DNA of 64,000 nucleotides from Pseudogracilibacillus sp037071985 (GTDB lineage Bacteria; Bacillota; Bacilli; Bacillales; Amphibacillaceae), in contig NZ_JAXHDF010000015.1 in the NCBI RefSeq assembly GCF_037071985.1, forward strand, positions 1-64,000. The letters run 5' to 3'. Shown in pieces: positions 1-8,585 of this stretch; the stretch's first letter is position 1, and each line of letters starts with the position of its first letter. The notes under the pieces are model-generated. The model was not told the origin of the DNA, ran no database searches, and worked only from the letters and a program-made list of their open reading frames with translations. The translations under genes and the position numbers were made by a program.

Positions 1-92
1 TAATAATAGACATATTGCGCATAAGCACAATATGCCTATTCATTACTTGTTGATAATTAACCTTTTCCTGTGCTTGAATTACGCAATAGGTT

Positions 93-1178
93 CTAACAGT
101 CTTCAATAGGAAATATTAAAGTGAAGGTGTTTCTCCCATCTTTAGACTGAACTTCAATTTCCCCATCATAATTTGCGATTAATTCCTTCACTATAGCAAG
201 TCCTAATCCCGCACCTCCAGTTTTTCTATTTCGTGACAGGTCGACTCGATAAAATCGGTCAAAGAGATACTGTTGAGCCTCTTTTTCTATTGCTTGACCC
301 GGATTAGACACTGAAACGCGATAAGATAGCTTCTTTTTCTCTCCGTGAATGCATATAGGTCCTTCTCCTTCAAAATATCTTATTGCATTATCGATCAGAT
401 TATTTAATATTTGAAACATATTTTCAGGATGAATGGACACGGCTGCTTCTTCTACATCTATAAGTATTTTTATATTTTCTTGCTTTATTTTCCAATCAAA
501 TGCCTTTACAGATTCTTCTATTACTGTTTTCAATTGAATATTTTCTTTTAACCGGGACTTCGATGTTGCATTGTTCCCATCATTTAAAAGTCTCATTTGC
601 TCTATGAGTACTGTTAATTGCTTGGCTTGACCATGAAGTGCTTCAAACAATTCCCGGCTCGGTGTTACATCTCCAAATGTCAATGCATGAAGATAACCTG
701 TTAAATTAGAAATCGGGGTTCTTAATTCATGAGATATATCTGCAATTAGTTTTGTGCGGTATTGTTCATTTTGTTTTAATTGATTGGTCAGTTCATTATA
801 ATTAACGATCAATTGACCAATTTCATCTTTATATATTTCGGGGAGCGGTTTAGGATACGTTCCCCGTTTCAGAGTTTTCGTTGATTCAATCAAATTCTTA
901 ATAGGTTTAAACAGTCTTTTAGTAAAGTAAAAGTGAACAACACTACTTATAAGTACAGCAATGGCCGCATAAAGTAACACATATTTGAACAATGTCTTAT
1001 TGAAATATTGTTGGCCTGAAAGAGAAGTATCATACATACCATTGACCAAAAAACATGCTGTATGATAAATCGACCACCCACTTACTAAGATTGCTCCAAC
1101 AATAATAAAAATATTTAATAGTGTTAATTTCCATAAAAAACTTTTAGGTACGATAATAGATTGTAAAATTTTACTCAT
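93..1178 (-). CDS. Sensor histidine kinase (HAMP, HisKA, HATPase)
   Basis: Membrane sensor kinase that should phosphorylate the response regulator encoded just upstream. Two hydrophobic segments (about residues 17-37 and 64-84) flank a short extracytoplasmic loop of roughly 27 residues; a HAMP linker follows. The HisKA motif SHELRTP carries the phospho-accepting His near residue 150. The N box (NNLIDNAIRY) and a G box (GGAGLGLAI) form the ATPase. I chose the ATG at 1178, which overlaps the regulator stop by 8 bases; a TTG two codons upstream is also possible. It is the last gene of a four-gene minus-strand unit with ccdA-like and thioredoxin-like genes, so it probably senses a redox or envelope-thiol signal (inference). 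The short loop resembles kinases that sense within or near the membrane. Family assignment is secure; the ligand is unknown. Confidence 0.92.
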   Translation of the reverse strand: MSKILQSIIVPKSFLWKLTLLNIFIIVGAILVSGWSIYHTACFLVNGMYDTSLSGQQYFNKTLFKYVLLYAAIAVLISSVVHFYFTKRLFKPIKNLIESTKTLKRGTYPKPLPEIYKDEIGQLIVNYNELTNQLKQNEQYRTKLIADISHELRTPISNLTGYLHALTFGDVTPSRELFEALHGQAKQLTVLIEQMRLLNDGNNATSKSRLKENIQLKTVIEESVKAFDWKIKQENIKILIDVEEAAVSIHPENMFQILNNLIDNAIRYFEGEGPICIHGEKKKLSYRVSVSNPGQAIEKEAQQYLFDRFYRVDLSRNRKTGGAGLGLAIVKELIANYDGEIEVQSKDGRNTFTLIFPIEDC

Positions 1179-1857
1179 GAACAAATTTATACCCCATTCC
1201 TCTTATTGTCATAATTCGTTTAGGATTAGAGGGAACTTCTTCAATCTTTTCACGTAATTTTTTAATATGGGCATCAACGGTTCGATCTAATATATCCTTT
1301 TCATTATAAGGGTACAGTTCATTTACCAGTTGTTCACGGGTGAATACGGTATAAGGATTGGACATAAACAAATATAATAATTCAAACTCATGTTTCGTTA
1401 AATGAATCGATTTATCATAAAGTAGAACCTCTCTTTTTCTGACCATAATACATAATCCATCGTAAGTGATCTTTTGGCAAAACCTACCTGTTCGTCGCAA
1501 TACTGCTTCTACATTGGCAATCAGTTCGTCCGGATTAAACGGTTTAGTAAGATAAATATCTGCCCCCATACGCAATCCGCTGATTTTATCCCCTATTTGA
1601 GATTTAGCAGACAACATAATAATCGACACTTCTTTATTATTCAGTTCTTCCCTTAACCATTGACAGAATTCTTCTCCACTGACTTTTGGTAGCATGAGAT
1701 CTAAAATAATCATACAAGGATGGTGCTTTAGAAAAAGTTGCTTTGCCATTTCTCCATCCCTTGCTTCTATGACAACATATTTGTTTTTTTCTAAATAAAT
1801 ACGAATTAATTTTCGTATCATTTCATCATCTTCCACAACCAGAACTGTTTCTTCCAA
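1171..1857 (-). CDS. OmpR/PhoB-family response regulator
   Basis: Cytoplasmic transcription factor with an N-terminal receiver (acidic VVEDDE patch, phospho-Asp in the ILDLMLPK segment, Lys in LTKPF) and a C-terminal winged helix ending in the typical IRGMGYKF. Start: AGGTG lies 6 bases before a TTG (1857), favouring that codon; a GTG at 1866 lies inside the same AGGTG and is less likely. It overlaps the kinase gene by 8 bases, so the two are translationally coupled. It resembles ResD/PhoP-type regulators, and its position behind a thioredoxin-like and a CcdA-like gene recalls a ResABC-ResDE layout, but the upstream genes are not resB/resC, so I do not name it resD. It may activate its own operon through ATGAAAG direct repeats at 3366-3383. 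Confidence 0.92.
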   Translation of the reverse strand: MEETVLVVEDDEMIRKLIRIYLEKNKYVVIEARDGEMAKQLFLKHHPCMIILDLMLPKVSGEEFCQWLREELNNKEVSIIMLSAKSQIGDKISGLRMGADIYLTKPFNPDELIANVEAVLRRTGRFCQKITYDGLCIMVRKREVLLYDKSIHLTKHEFELLYLFMSNPYTVFTREQLVNELYPYNEKDILDRTVDAHIKKLREKIEEVPSNPKRIMTIRGMGYKFVHE

Positions 1858-1870
1858 TTTAGACACCTAC

Positions 1871-2464
1871 TTAGTCCATTTTATCAAACTCTTGAACCAT
1901 CAAATCATAATTTAAAGGACCGATCGCAATATTATGTATTTTCCCCTCTGAATTAATTAAGTAAGAAGTTGGTAATGCCTGTGCTTTATATATATTACTT
2001 ACCACTGTATCGGTATCTGATAAAACTGTAAAGGTAATCCCATATTCATCCAAAAATGTATTTATATTTTTTAAACTATTTTCTGTTTCGGTTAAATTTA
2101 CCGCTAACACGACACCGTCTTCATATGTTTCATGAAACTTTTGCATATCAGGCATTTCCGCACGACAAGGAGGACACCAGGTTGCCCAAAAATTCAATAA
2201 TATTTTTTTTCCGTAGAAATCTGACAATTTAACTGTTTCTCCATCCATTGTCTCTAACTCAAAAGCAGGTGCTATATTTCCTTTTTCAAGACCAGTCTGC
2301 GGCCTTGATTCAGTGGTTTCACTTTCTACTTCTTTTGTTTCTTCATTAATATCATCATTTATCTCTACAATTTCCGCCTGTTTTTCACCATTTTTTATCG
2401 TAAAGTCATAAATTGCCCAACCAAATAATCCGATAATAACTGTGATAATTATCCACTTTTTCAT
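1871..2464 (-). CDS. TlpA/ResA-like membrane-anchored thioredoxin
   Basis: Extracytoplasmic thiol-disulfide oxidoreductase anchored by one N-terminal membrane segment (residues 3-20). An acidic linker of about 40 residues precedes the redoxin domain. The active site WCPPC (Cys 97 and Cys 100) sits in a typical NFWATWCPPC context, and a cis-Pro segment (ALPTSYLI) follows. The ATG at 2464 has GAGGGAG upstream; an in-frame TTG at 2488 overlaps the ccdA-like stop and is weaker. It lies 16 bases after the ccdA-like gene, which would supply reductant from cytoplasmic thioredoxin. Likely substrates are apocytochrome c or other surface disulfides; sequence alone does not decide. Confidence 0.93.
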   Translation of the reverse strand: MKKWIIITVIIGLFGWAIYDFTIKNGEKQAEIVEINDDINEETKEVESETTESRPQTGLEKGNIAPAFELETMDGETVKLSDFYGKKILLNFWATWCPPCRAEMPDMQKFHETYEDGVVLAVNLTETENSLKNINTFLDEYGITFTVLSDTDTVVSNIYKAQALPTSYLINSEGKIHNIAIGPLNYDLMVQEFDKMD

Positions 2465-2480
2465 TTTTACTCTCTCCCTC

Positions 2481-3239
2481 TTAACCAAGTTTTGATAACC
2501 AAGTACCTTCTACCAAATCTAATAAAAACTCTGTAACACGAGATAGTTGACCGGAAAACAATACAATCCCCATACCAATCATCAGGATACCGCCAACTTT
2601 CATAATTACATTGCTTTTTCTTACAATCCACTTTGTCGACCCAAGGAAAAAGGTTAATAATAAAAAAGGAATTGCAAAGCCGATTACATACATGATTGTA
2701 TAGAAAATACCTTGACTCGGATTACTTGCTGCTAAAAGTAAAATGGATCCAAATATTGGTCCTATACATGGTGTCCACCCGGCAGCGAAGCCTGTTCCCA
2801 CAAAAAACGTACCAAGATAACTAACATTTGATTTCTTGTATTGCATTCTTTTTTCTTTCATTAAAAAAGTAATATTTAACCATCCAGCTACAAAGAGGCC
2901 CATCACAATAATAAAGATCCCGGCTATCCGCTGAATCAATAATCCCGCGTCTCCAAACAACAATTTTTGAATAAATTGACCTAAGAATGATGCTCCAATC
3001 CCTAAGCTTATAAATACAAGCGAAACACCTAATAAAAAAAAGAACGAGTGAGTCAATAATCTGCCGCGAATCTTAGTACTCCTCGTTCCCTGCAATTCCT
3101 TTACACTAATCCCTGTAATATAGGATAAATAAGCCGGGAAAATTGGCAAAACACAGGGAGATAAAAAGGACAATGCTCCTGCCCCTAAAGCTAATAAAAC
3201 CCCTAGTAACATAAATGTTTCTGTTTCAATCCCACCCAT
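2481..3239 (-). CDS. ccdA: CcdA/DsbD-type transmembrane thiol-electron carrier
   Basis: Six-helix membrane protein (252 aa) of the DsbD_2/CcdA family, which carries electrons across the membrane from thioredoxin. The two conserved cysteines are visible: Cys 29 in LSPCVLP and Cys 158 in GWTPCIGP. The ATG at 3239 is preceded by AAAGGGG. It is the first gene of the unit ccdA-tlpA-RR-HK and so should feed the TlpA-like protein next to it. The symbol reflects the family; the copy used for cytochrome c maturation may be another one elsewhere. Confidence 0.92.
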   Translation of the reverse strand: MGGIETETFMLLGVLLALGAGALSFLSPCVLPIFPAYLSYITGISVKELQGTRSTKIRGRLLTHSFFFLLGVSLVFISLGIGASFLGQFIQKLLFGDAGLLIQRIAGIFIIVMGLFVAGWLNITFLMKEKRMQYKKSNVSYLGTFFVGTGFAAGWTPCIGPIFGSILLLAASNPSQGIFYTIMYVIGFAIPFLLLTFFLGSTKWIVRKSNVIMKVGGILMIGMGIVLFSGQLSRVTEFLLDLVEGTWLSKLG

Positions 3240-3349
3240 ATTTTAAACCCCTTTCTTTTTATTGAATGCACATGTATGAAACTGACTCAAATACAATTCA
3301 TACTGAATCATATGAAAAATCATCCAATAATTTGTCCGTCATCAATTGA

Positions 3350-3383
3350 ATTATAGCGATGAATTATGAAAGTTTGATGAAAG
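3350..3383 (-). promoter_or_regulatory. Candidate regulator-dependent promoter of the ccdA operon
   Basis: On the minus strand a TATAAT -10 (complement of 3350-3355) has no good -35 hexamer. Instead two copies of CTTTCAT, spaced 11 bases apart (complements of 3366-3372 and 3377-3383), lie at the -35 position. Helical-turn-spaced direct repeats over a poor -35 are typical for activation by OmpR-family regulators, and such a regulator is encoded in the operon. Prediction only. Confidence 0.45.
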
Positions 3384-3780
3384 TGAACTGATGTTAAAGT
3401 CATATGAATGAATCAGACGCAACTCGCATGAAAACAGTCCATCTTGGATTGGGATTTTGAAATTAACTCCAGGAAGAGAAAGTAGGGGGTTTACATACAA
3501 ATAAATTGTGAGGAACTTAGTTGTTTTTCAAATAATAAAAGGGCCAAGAAAATTCTTGACCCCTACTGATTTTTTACAAATACTATTACTAAACTTTCGT
3601 ACCAATGAAATTGGTTCAAAAGCTTAGAAACTCTTAATTTTAACATGTCTATCATAACTCACTTAATTCTAAAGCCTTTTTAATAGTTTATAACATGAGT
3701 CAATTCCATAATCGATTACTAACCGAACAACAAGCAAAAGTATAATGTTATCGTTCGCTTTTACATCCTATAAAATTTTG

Positions 3781-3965
3781 GCTGGAACGGCAGGTGGTCG
3801 ACTCCTGCAGGAGGAGTGGCCTAGATAAGACCCCGCAAGGCATTAGCCTGAGGAGGCTTATCAGCCGCCCGCGGTAAAGGAGACACAGAGAAAGCAAGTG
3901 CTAGTGTTGCTTGAACTGATGTCGCTCTTATGCCTGTGGTGAAAGCGACCACCTAGAGTGAAAGC
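3781..3965 (+). repeat. GC-rich dispersed intergenic repeat, copy 1
   Basis: This block is much richer in G+C than its surroundings and contains nested inverted repeats such as ACTCCTGCAGGAG and AGCCGCCCGCGG. Two modules run in the same direction: a CTCCTGC...CAGCCGCCCGCGG module (about 3795-3880) and a module containing GCTTGAACTGATGTCGCTCT then GTGGTGAAAGCGA (about 3905-3950). Both recur at 20541-20790, where the second module is inverted relative to the first. Similar intergenic elements are common in Bacillaceae genomes (from memory, not searched). No protein is encoded. Confidence 0.75.
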
Positions 3966-4023
3966 CTTTTACTCAAGCAATATAGTTCGGTTTTGAAGCG
4001 CTATATTGATTTATGAAATTGAT

Positions 4024-5388
4024 TCACATTAATAAATATGCTAATATCGTTCCAAGGGAACCACATATTAACGTGAAAGCGATATTATCAAAAGTAATTC
4101 GATATGGATTTTGTTCTGTATTAAACGATGTTATTGTAACTAATAACCCATACGTACTCACAGCAAAAGTAGATACAGAACTTATGATTAAGATAAGTGC
4201 TAAACTAATTGGTTCAATAATTTCCATAAGTGGTACCATTAGACCACTTAGAATTCCAATTGAAGCAATCGAATGCACCCCAAATAAACTCATCATCAAG
4301 ATAAATAACTGAATAGCAATCATAAGTAATAATGGTGAATCAGAAAATTTCATAATAAACCCATGAATAAACGTAGATGCATCCGAATCTGTAATTGCAC
4401 TACTAAATAAAGCCAATGAGACAAATAGGACGATAAAATTATGCATACCGTTTGTACTGTTTTTCCATGCATTCCATCCGACAACAGTAAATCTACGTAA
4501 ACGTTTAATTGCAATTGCCCATAAAAATGTGAATGGAAGAATAAGCAAAGTGATTGTCATAATAAAATCGATCTTATCAAAATATCCTGCAACCACAATG
4601 ATTACTAAAAATAGTACCAATGCACCGATAAGTCCACTAATTTTTTTGAAATCTTTTTTCGTGAATGTACGTGCCTTTCCGCCTTCACGATATGGGTATT
4701 TTTTATATCTAATTTTACCTATCAAGTTATCGATTATGAAAATCAAGACAACGACTAATAGTAACCAAGGTAACACTTGAATATATTTTACACCGGTAAC
4801 GAAAACTCCTACAGCTACAAGGATTTCCAGTGGGCTCCATAATAGTGCCATTGTATAACTACGGACAGAAGCCATATTAATAAATTGATTTCTAAGCCGT
4901 TTAGGAACGGTTTTTAAATTCGATTTAATAATACTTTGTGAAATGGTAATCGCAGGTAGATTTAAAAAGGTTGCTAAAGAAAAAGTTGCCAAAGAGCTAC
5001 GATTATATAATGTACCCAATTCTTTTGTATTCACTTTCATTATCTTACTTAACAAAGAATCATAGCGACCACTTCGAACCACACTATTCATCCAAGGCAA
5101 CATCATAAAAAGAGTTAATAATGGGAAATTATTTTTCAATACATAAATCGTATCTGCAAATGAAACCGATGTCGTTAAATAAAAAAACGTACCGATCGAT
5201 ACAAATACGATACCCAAAACTTTGAAAACTACTGTAGCTTTCACAAATGCAAAAAGGAACATAATAATTGCACAAATAGATAAGAGTAAATTAATAAATG
5301 GTAATTCTAAAAAGACATTCACTAAATTAATAATTAAAACTGCTGCATAAAATATATAAATATGTTTATAAATCGATGAACTCTTCAT
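4024..5388 (-). CDS. Multi-pass membrane permease, possibly ion-transporter superfamily
   Basis: Very hydrophobic 454-residue protein with about 11-12 predicted membrane helices and a positively charged loop near residues 225-245. The repeated layout, with conserved small-residue loops around residues 140-175 and 365-415 (for example GVHSIASIGILSG), resembles carriers of the ArsB/NhaD/CitM type, but I do not recognise the exact family and assign no substrate. The ATG at 5388 is preceded by GAGGAGTG. It lies downstream of the TRAP operon but behind a strong terminator (5541-5581), so it probably has its own promoter in the 150 bases upstream. Function: unknown permease. Confidence 0.7.
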   Translation of the reverse strand: MKSSSIYKHIYIFYAAVLIINLVNVFLELPFINLLLSICAIIMFLFAFVKATVVFKVLGIVFVSIGTFFYLTTSVSFADTIYVLKNNFPLLTLFMMLPWMNSVVRSGRYDSLLSKIMKVNTKELGTLYNRSSLATFSLATFLNLPAITISQSIIKSNLKTVPKRLRNQFINMASVRSYTMALLWSPLEILVAVGVFVTGVKYIQVLPWLLLVVVLIFIIDNLIGKIRYKKYPYREGGKARTFTKKDFKKISGLIGALVLFLVIIVVAGYFDKIDFIMTITLLILPFTFLWAIAIKRLRRFTVVGWNAWKNSTNGMHNFIVLFVSLALFSSAITDSDASTFIHGFIMKFSDSPLLLMIAIQLFILMMSLFGVHSIASIGILSGLMVPLMEIIEPISLALILIISSVSTFAVSTYGLLVTITSFNTEQNPYRITFDNIAFTLICGSLGTILAYLLM

Positions 5389-5540
5389 GATTCACTCCTC
5401 GAGAAATATATTTTGCCGATTACAATGTGTGAACCACTTCCTGTAATATGTATTTATTCAACAGCCTTGTACTCGCATACAATGCATTTTAACAAATTTT
5501 ACCGATCGCTTCACATAATTTGTTTTGAAGCATAAAAAGC

Positions 5541-5581
5541 GTGAACTCCTTAAAAGTTAAAAGTCCTTTTAAGAAGTTCAC
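5541..5581 (-). terminator. Rho-independent terminator of the TRAP operon
   Basis: On the minus strand a 16-base stem (GTGAACTTCTTAAAAG pairing with CTTTTAAGGAGTTCAC) is followed by GCTTTTT. It starts 9 bases after the dctM stop. Confidence 0.9.
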
Positions 5582-5589
5582 TAAAATTA

Positions 5590-6870
5590 TTATTTACCTA
5601 TTAAGTCCGGTAAGAATAAAGAAATTTGCGGCACGTAAGCAACGAGTAGTAGGACCAATATCATTGCGCCATAAAAAGGCAACATTCCCTTAGCCGCTTT
5701 CTCTATCGGTATTTTTCCTATTGCTGCCCCGACAAATAGTACTGAACCAACCGGTGGTGTAGCAAGACCGATTCCTAAACATAAAATGAGCAATACACCA
5801 AAATGAACTGGATCCATTCCAATGCTCGTGGCAACCGGTAATAAAATTGGTGTTGTAATTAAAATTAACGGGGCCATATCCATTACCATACCGAGCAAGA
5901 GTAAAATAATTACCATCATCAAAATTATGATATATGGATTAGATGAAATATTTATCAGCGTATCGGAAACCATGGCAGGTACTTTTAGTAAAGCTAATAG
6001 CCAACCGAATGCAGAAGATGCTGCGATTAAGAATAACACCATCGCTAAAGTCTTAAAGGAGCGGTGTAAAATAACACCCATTCGTGAGATCGGAATATCA
6101 CGATATACAAAAAACGTAATAATAAATGCATATAATGTACCGATTGCAGCCGATTCAGTAGCTGTAAAAATTCCGGAAAGTATTCCGCCCATAATAATAA
6201 CAATCGTAAATAGTCCGAGCAGACCTTCTCTTAAAATTTTTGGTATTTCCTCTTTTTTAATCGGATCACCTTTTGGATAATTCTTTTTCACTGCAATCGC
6301 ATATGTTAAAATCATGATGATTAAGCCAAGTAATAAACCTGGTCCTAAACCACCCATGAAGAGAGCTCCTACTGAAACCCCACCTGCTGCAGTCGAATAA
6401 ATAATCATATTATGGCTCGGTGGAATCATTACCCCTTGAATAGAACTGGAAATGGTTACGGAAACAGAATAATCAGCATCGTATTTTTGCTTTTTCATCA
6501 TTGGAATTAAAACAGATCCTAAAGATGACGTATCAGCTAAAGCTGAACCTGAAATCCCACCAAAAAATGTACTTGCTAATACGTTAACCATCGCCAAGCC
6601 ACCACGTATTTTTCCAATAATGACATTAGCAAAATTAATTAAACGATTTGAAATTCCACCTTCATTCATTATCTCTCCCGCTATAATGAAAAATGGGATT
6701 GCTAAAAGTGAAAATGAATTCACTCCACCAACCATTCGCTGAACAAGTGCGGAAATATCAATACCCATATATAGGCCTGTTAGCACTGAAGAAATGATTA
6801 ACGTTAACGCAATCGGCACCCTGAAAATTAATAACAGTATAAAGCTACCAAGTAAAATTAATATTTCCAC
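5590..6870 (-). CDS. dctM: TRAP transporter large permease subunit DctM
   Basis: Large membrane subunit (426 aa, about 12 helices) of a tripartite ATP-independent periplasmic-type transporter, which uses an ion gradient to import a carboxylate or sugar acid delivered by the DctP lipoprotein. Family signatures include the N-terminal RVPIALTLIISS, SFSLLAIPFFIIAGEIMN and the GLATPPVGSVLFVGAAIGK block near the C terminus. It starts with GTG at 6870, three bases after the dctQ stop. The substrate is not evident; the LacI-type regulator upstream suggests a sugar acid such as a hexuronate or keto-gluconate (inference only). Confidence 0.93.
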   Translation of the reverse strand: MEILILLGSFILLLIFRVPIALTLIISSVLTGLYMGIDISALVQRMVGGVNSFSLLAIPFFIIAGEIMNEGGISNRLINFANVIIGKIRGGLAMVNVLASTFFGGISGSALADTSSLGSVLIPMMKKQKYDADYSVSVTISSSIQGVMIPPSHNMIIYSTAAGGVSVGALFMGGLGPGLLLGLIIMILTYAIAVKKNYPKGDPIKKEEIPKILREGLLGLFTIVIIMGGILSGIFTATESAAIGTLYAFIITFFVYRDIPISRMGVILHRSFKTLAMVLFLIAASSAFGWLLALLKVPAMVSDTLINISSNPYIIILMMVIILLLLGMVMDMAPLILITTPILLPVATSIGMDPVHFGVLLILCLGIGLATPPVGSVLFVGAAIGKIPIEKAAKGMLPFYGAMILVLLLVAYVPQISLFLPDLIGK

Positions 6871-6873
6871 TGT

Positions 6874-7371
6874 TTAGTGTCCCTCCGTATCCTCAAGACT
6901 TGCATGCAGTCCTTTTTCAAAAAATAAATTTATAGCATAGATAAATAGAAAAAATCCAGAAACAGGTATTGCTGCGTAAAGGACACTTGAAGGTAACCCT
7001 GTACCTGGCATTGTTGAGCTGCCCATTAACATAGTAAACCGTAATCCGTAATAAAGCATTGCGATACTAAGACCTAAAATTAGTATTTTTGAAAACACAT
7101 CAAACACAGTCTGTAATTTTTCCGATAGTCGATCAATAACAAGTCCTAATGCAATATGAAGTCTTTCTCTAAAACCATAAGCGATTCCTAGAAATGCAAC
7201 CCAGACAAACAATAGCTTGGACACTTCTTCTGACCATGAGGGAGTATAGTTAAATATCTGCCTTGAAAAAACTTGAACTATAATAATAACTACCATAGCT
7301 CCAAGCATCGTAAGTGCAGTTACAAGCAGTATCTTGTTTAGAAAATCATTAATTGACTTAAGAGCATTCAT
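6874..7371 (-). CDS. dctQ: TRAP transporter small permease subunit DctQ
   Basis: Small four-helix membrane subunit (165 aa). The motif QIFNYTPSWSEEVSKLLFVW, followed by GIAYGFRERLHI, is typical of DctQ. An open frame extends 27 codons upstream to 7452, but the ATG at 7371 has AGAGGGG at good spacing and gives a normal length. The stop lies 3 bases before dctM and the start lies 92 bases after dctP, so the three genes form one operon. Confidence 0.92.
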   Translation of the reverse strand: MNALKSINDFLNKILLVTALTMLGAMVVIIIVQVFSRQIFNYTPSWSEEVSKLLFVWVAFLGIAYGFRERLHIALGLVIDRLSEKLQTVFDVFSKILILGLSIAMLYYGLRFTMLMGSSTMPGTGLPSSVLYAAIPVSGFFLFIYAINLFFEKGLHASLEDTEGH

Positions 7372-7463
7372 GTTTACCCCTCTTTCTTCATATAAAATGG
7401 AGGCTTCACCAAAACTAGTCTGGTGAAAGCCTTCCTCAAAATTACAAGTCAAAAAGCCCTCGA

Positions 7464-8477
7464 TTATTCAGTTAACTTTTCAATCCACTCTTTATAGTCT
7501 TCGCCAAACTTATCATAAACCGGTTGGACTGCCTCTCTCCATGCTTCAATATCTTCTGCTTCGCTGAATTCACTACCAGCTTCCAGAACTTTTTCTTCTG
7601 ATTCTTTCGTTAAATCAGCCCATGCTTGACGCTGAACTTCAACTGATTCTAAAGCAGCTTCTTTAAATAATTCTTTATCTTCATCGCTTAATTTATCCCA
7701 AACACTTTGGGACATAATTACAACTTCAGGAGTTCCAGTATAACCAGTAGATGTTAAATGCTGTGCAACTTCATAATGGTTAGACGTATAGTAACTTGGC
7801 ATATTGTTTTCTGCCCCATCAATAACTCCAGTTTGAATTGCTGAATAAACTTCACCATATTCCATTGGTGTTGCTGATGCACCTAATGCCTCAACAACTG
7901 CAATTGCTAATTCAGATTGTTGGACACGGATTTTTAATCCTTTCATATCTTCCGGTTTTGTCACGGGACGAACGGAATTATAGAAATAGCGTTCACCTGA
8001 ATCATAATATGCAAGTCCAACAATATTGCTTCCGTCTAAAGTATCTAATAACTCTCTTCCTACTTCACCGTTTAACTTTTCCCATTTTTTCTCTTCGTCA
8101 TCGAATAAGAATGGCATGGATAATACACCGATCTCATCAGAAAACTGTGTCATTGGTGATACATTTACTCGAGCTAAATCGATTGATCCAAGCTGTACTT
8201 GTTCAATAACACTTTTTTCATCACCAAGTTGTCCACCAGCATAAACATCAATTTTATATCTTCCATCTGTTTTCTCTTCTACTAGTCGTGCAAACTCAAG
8301 ATCTCCAACTGTTGTCGGATAATCATCCGGCTGGTTTTCAGCTAATCTTAATGTAATTGTTTCACCGCTTGATTCCTCTCCGTCTTTAGCCGTTTCCCCG
8401 CTATCCTTTCCCCCACCACAGGCAAAAAGAACCATGGCAAGTGCCATAACCATGAATAATGTAAGTAATTTTCTCAT
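7464..8477 (-). CDS. dctP: TRAP transporter solute-binding lipoprotein DctP
   Basis: Extracellular solute-binding component (337 aa). A lipoprotein signal with lipobox LFAC puts the lipidated Cys at residue 20, followed by a Gly/Asp/Glu-rich linker. The DctP-family fold is evident from LRLAENQPDDYPT at the start of the mature domain, the KGLKIRVQQSE segment (the family's conserved substrate-carboxylate Arg lies in this IRV region) and the MEYGEVYSAIQTGVIDGAEN motif. GTAGGAG precedes the ATG at 8477. First gene of the transporter set and 108 bases from the LacI-type regulator, with which it may be co-transcribed. Confidence 0.94.
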   Translation of the reverse strand: MRKLLTLFMVMALAMVLFACGGGKDSGETAKDGEESSGETITLRLAENQPDDYPTTVGDLEFARLVEEKTDGRYKIDVYAGGQLGDEKSVIEQVQLGSIDLARVNVSPMTQFSDEIGVLSMPFLFDDEEKKWEKLNGEVGRELLDTLDGSNIVGLAYYDSGERYFYNSVRPVTKPEDMKGLKIRVQQSELAIAVVEALGASATPMEYGEVYSAIQTGVIDGAENNMPSYYTSNHYEVAQHLTSTGYTGTPEVVIMSQSVWDKLSDEDKELFKEAALESVEVQRQAWADLTKESEEKVLEAGSEFSEAEDIEAWREAVQPVYDKFGEDYKEWIEKLTE

Positions 8478-8585
8478 TCTGATTCTCCTACTTTCTATAA
8501 TTATGTCTTTATTCTTCTAATATTTTTCCTAAACTCTTACCAGCTATACCAATAAATAACGAAAATAAATACCTGTAAGCCCTTA

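Larger units (their letters stand above)
3240..4023. other. Non-coding stretch between ccdA and the permease gene
   Basis: No convincing gene in 784 bases. It holds the ccdA promoter region (3350-3383), an imperfect hairpin at about 3541-3562 followed on the plus strand by a T-rich run (possible terminator for an unknown transcript), and the GC-rich repeat at 3781-3965. A plus-strand open frame from 4013 is antisense to the permease gene and is not taken as real. Confidence 0.6.

Noticed and set aside
4013..4312. Plus-strand open frame of 99 codons
   Set aside because: It is antisense to the well-supported permease gene and has no ribosome binding site or recognisable composition.
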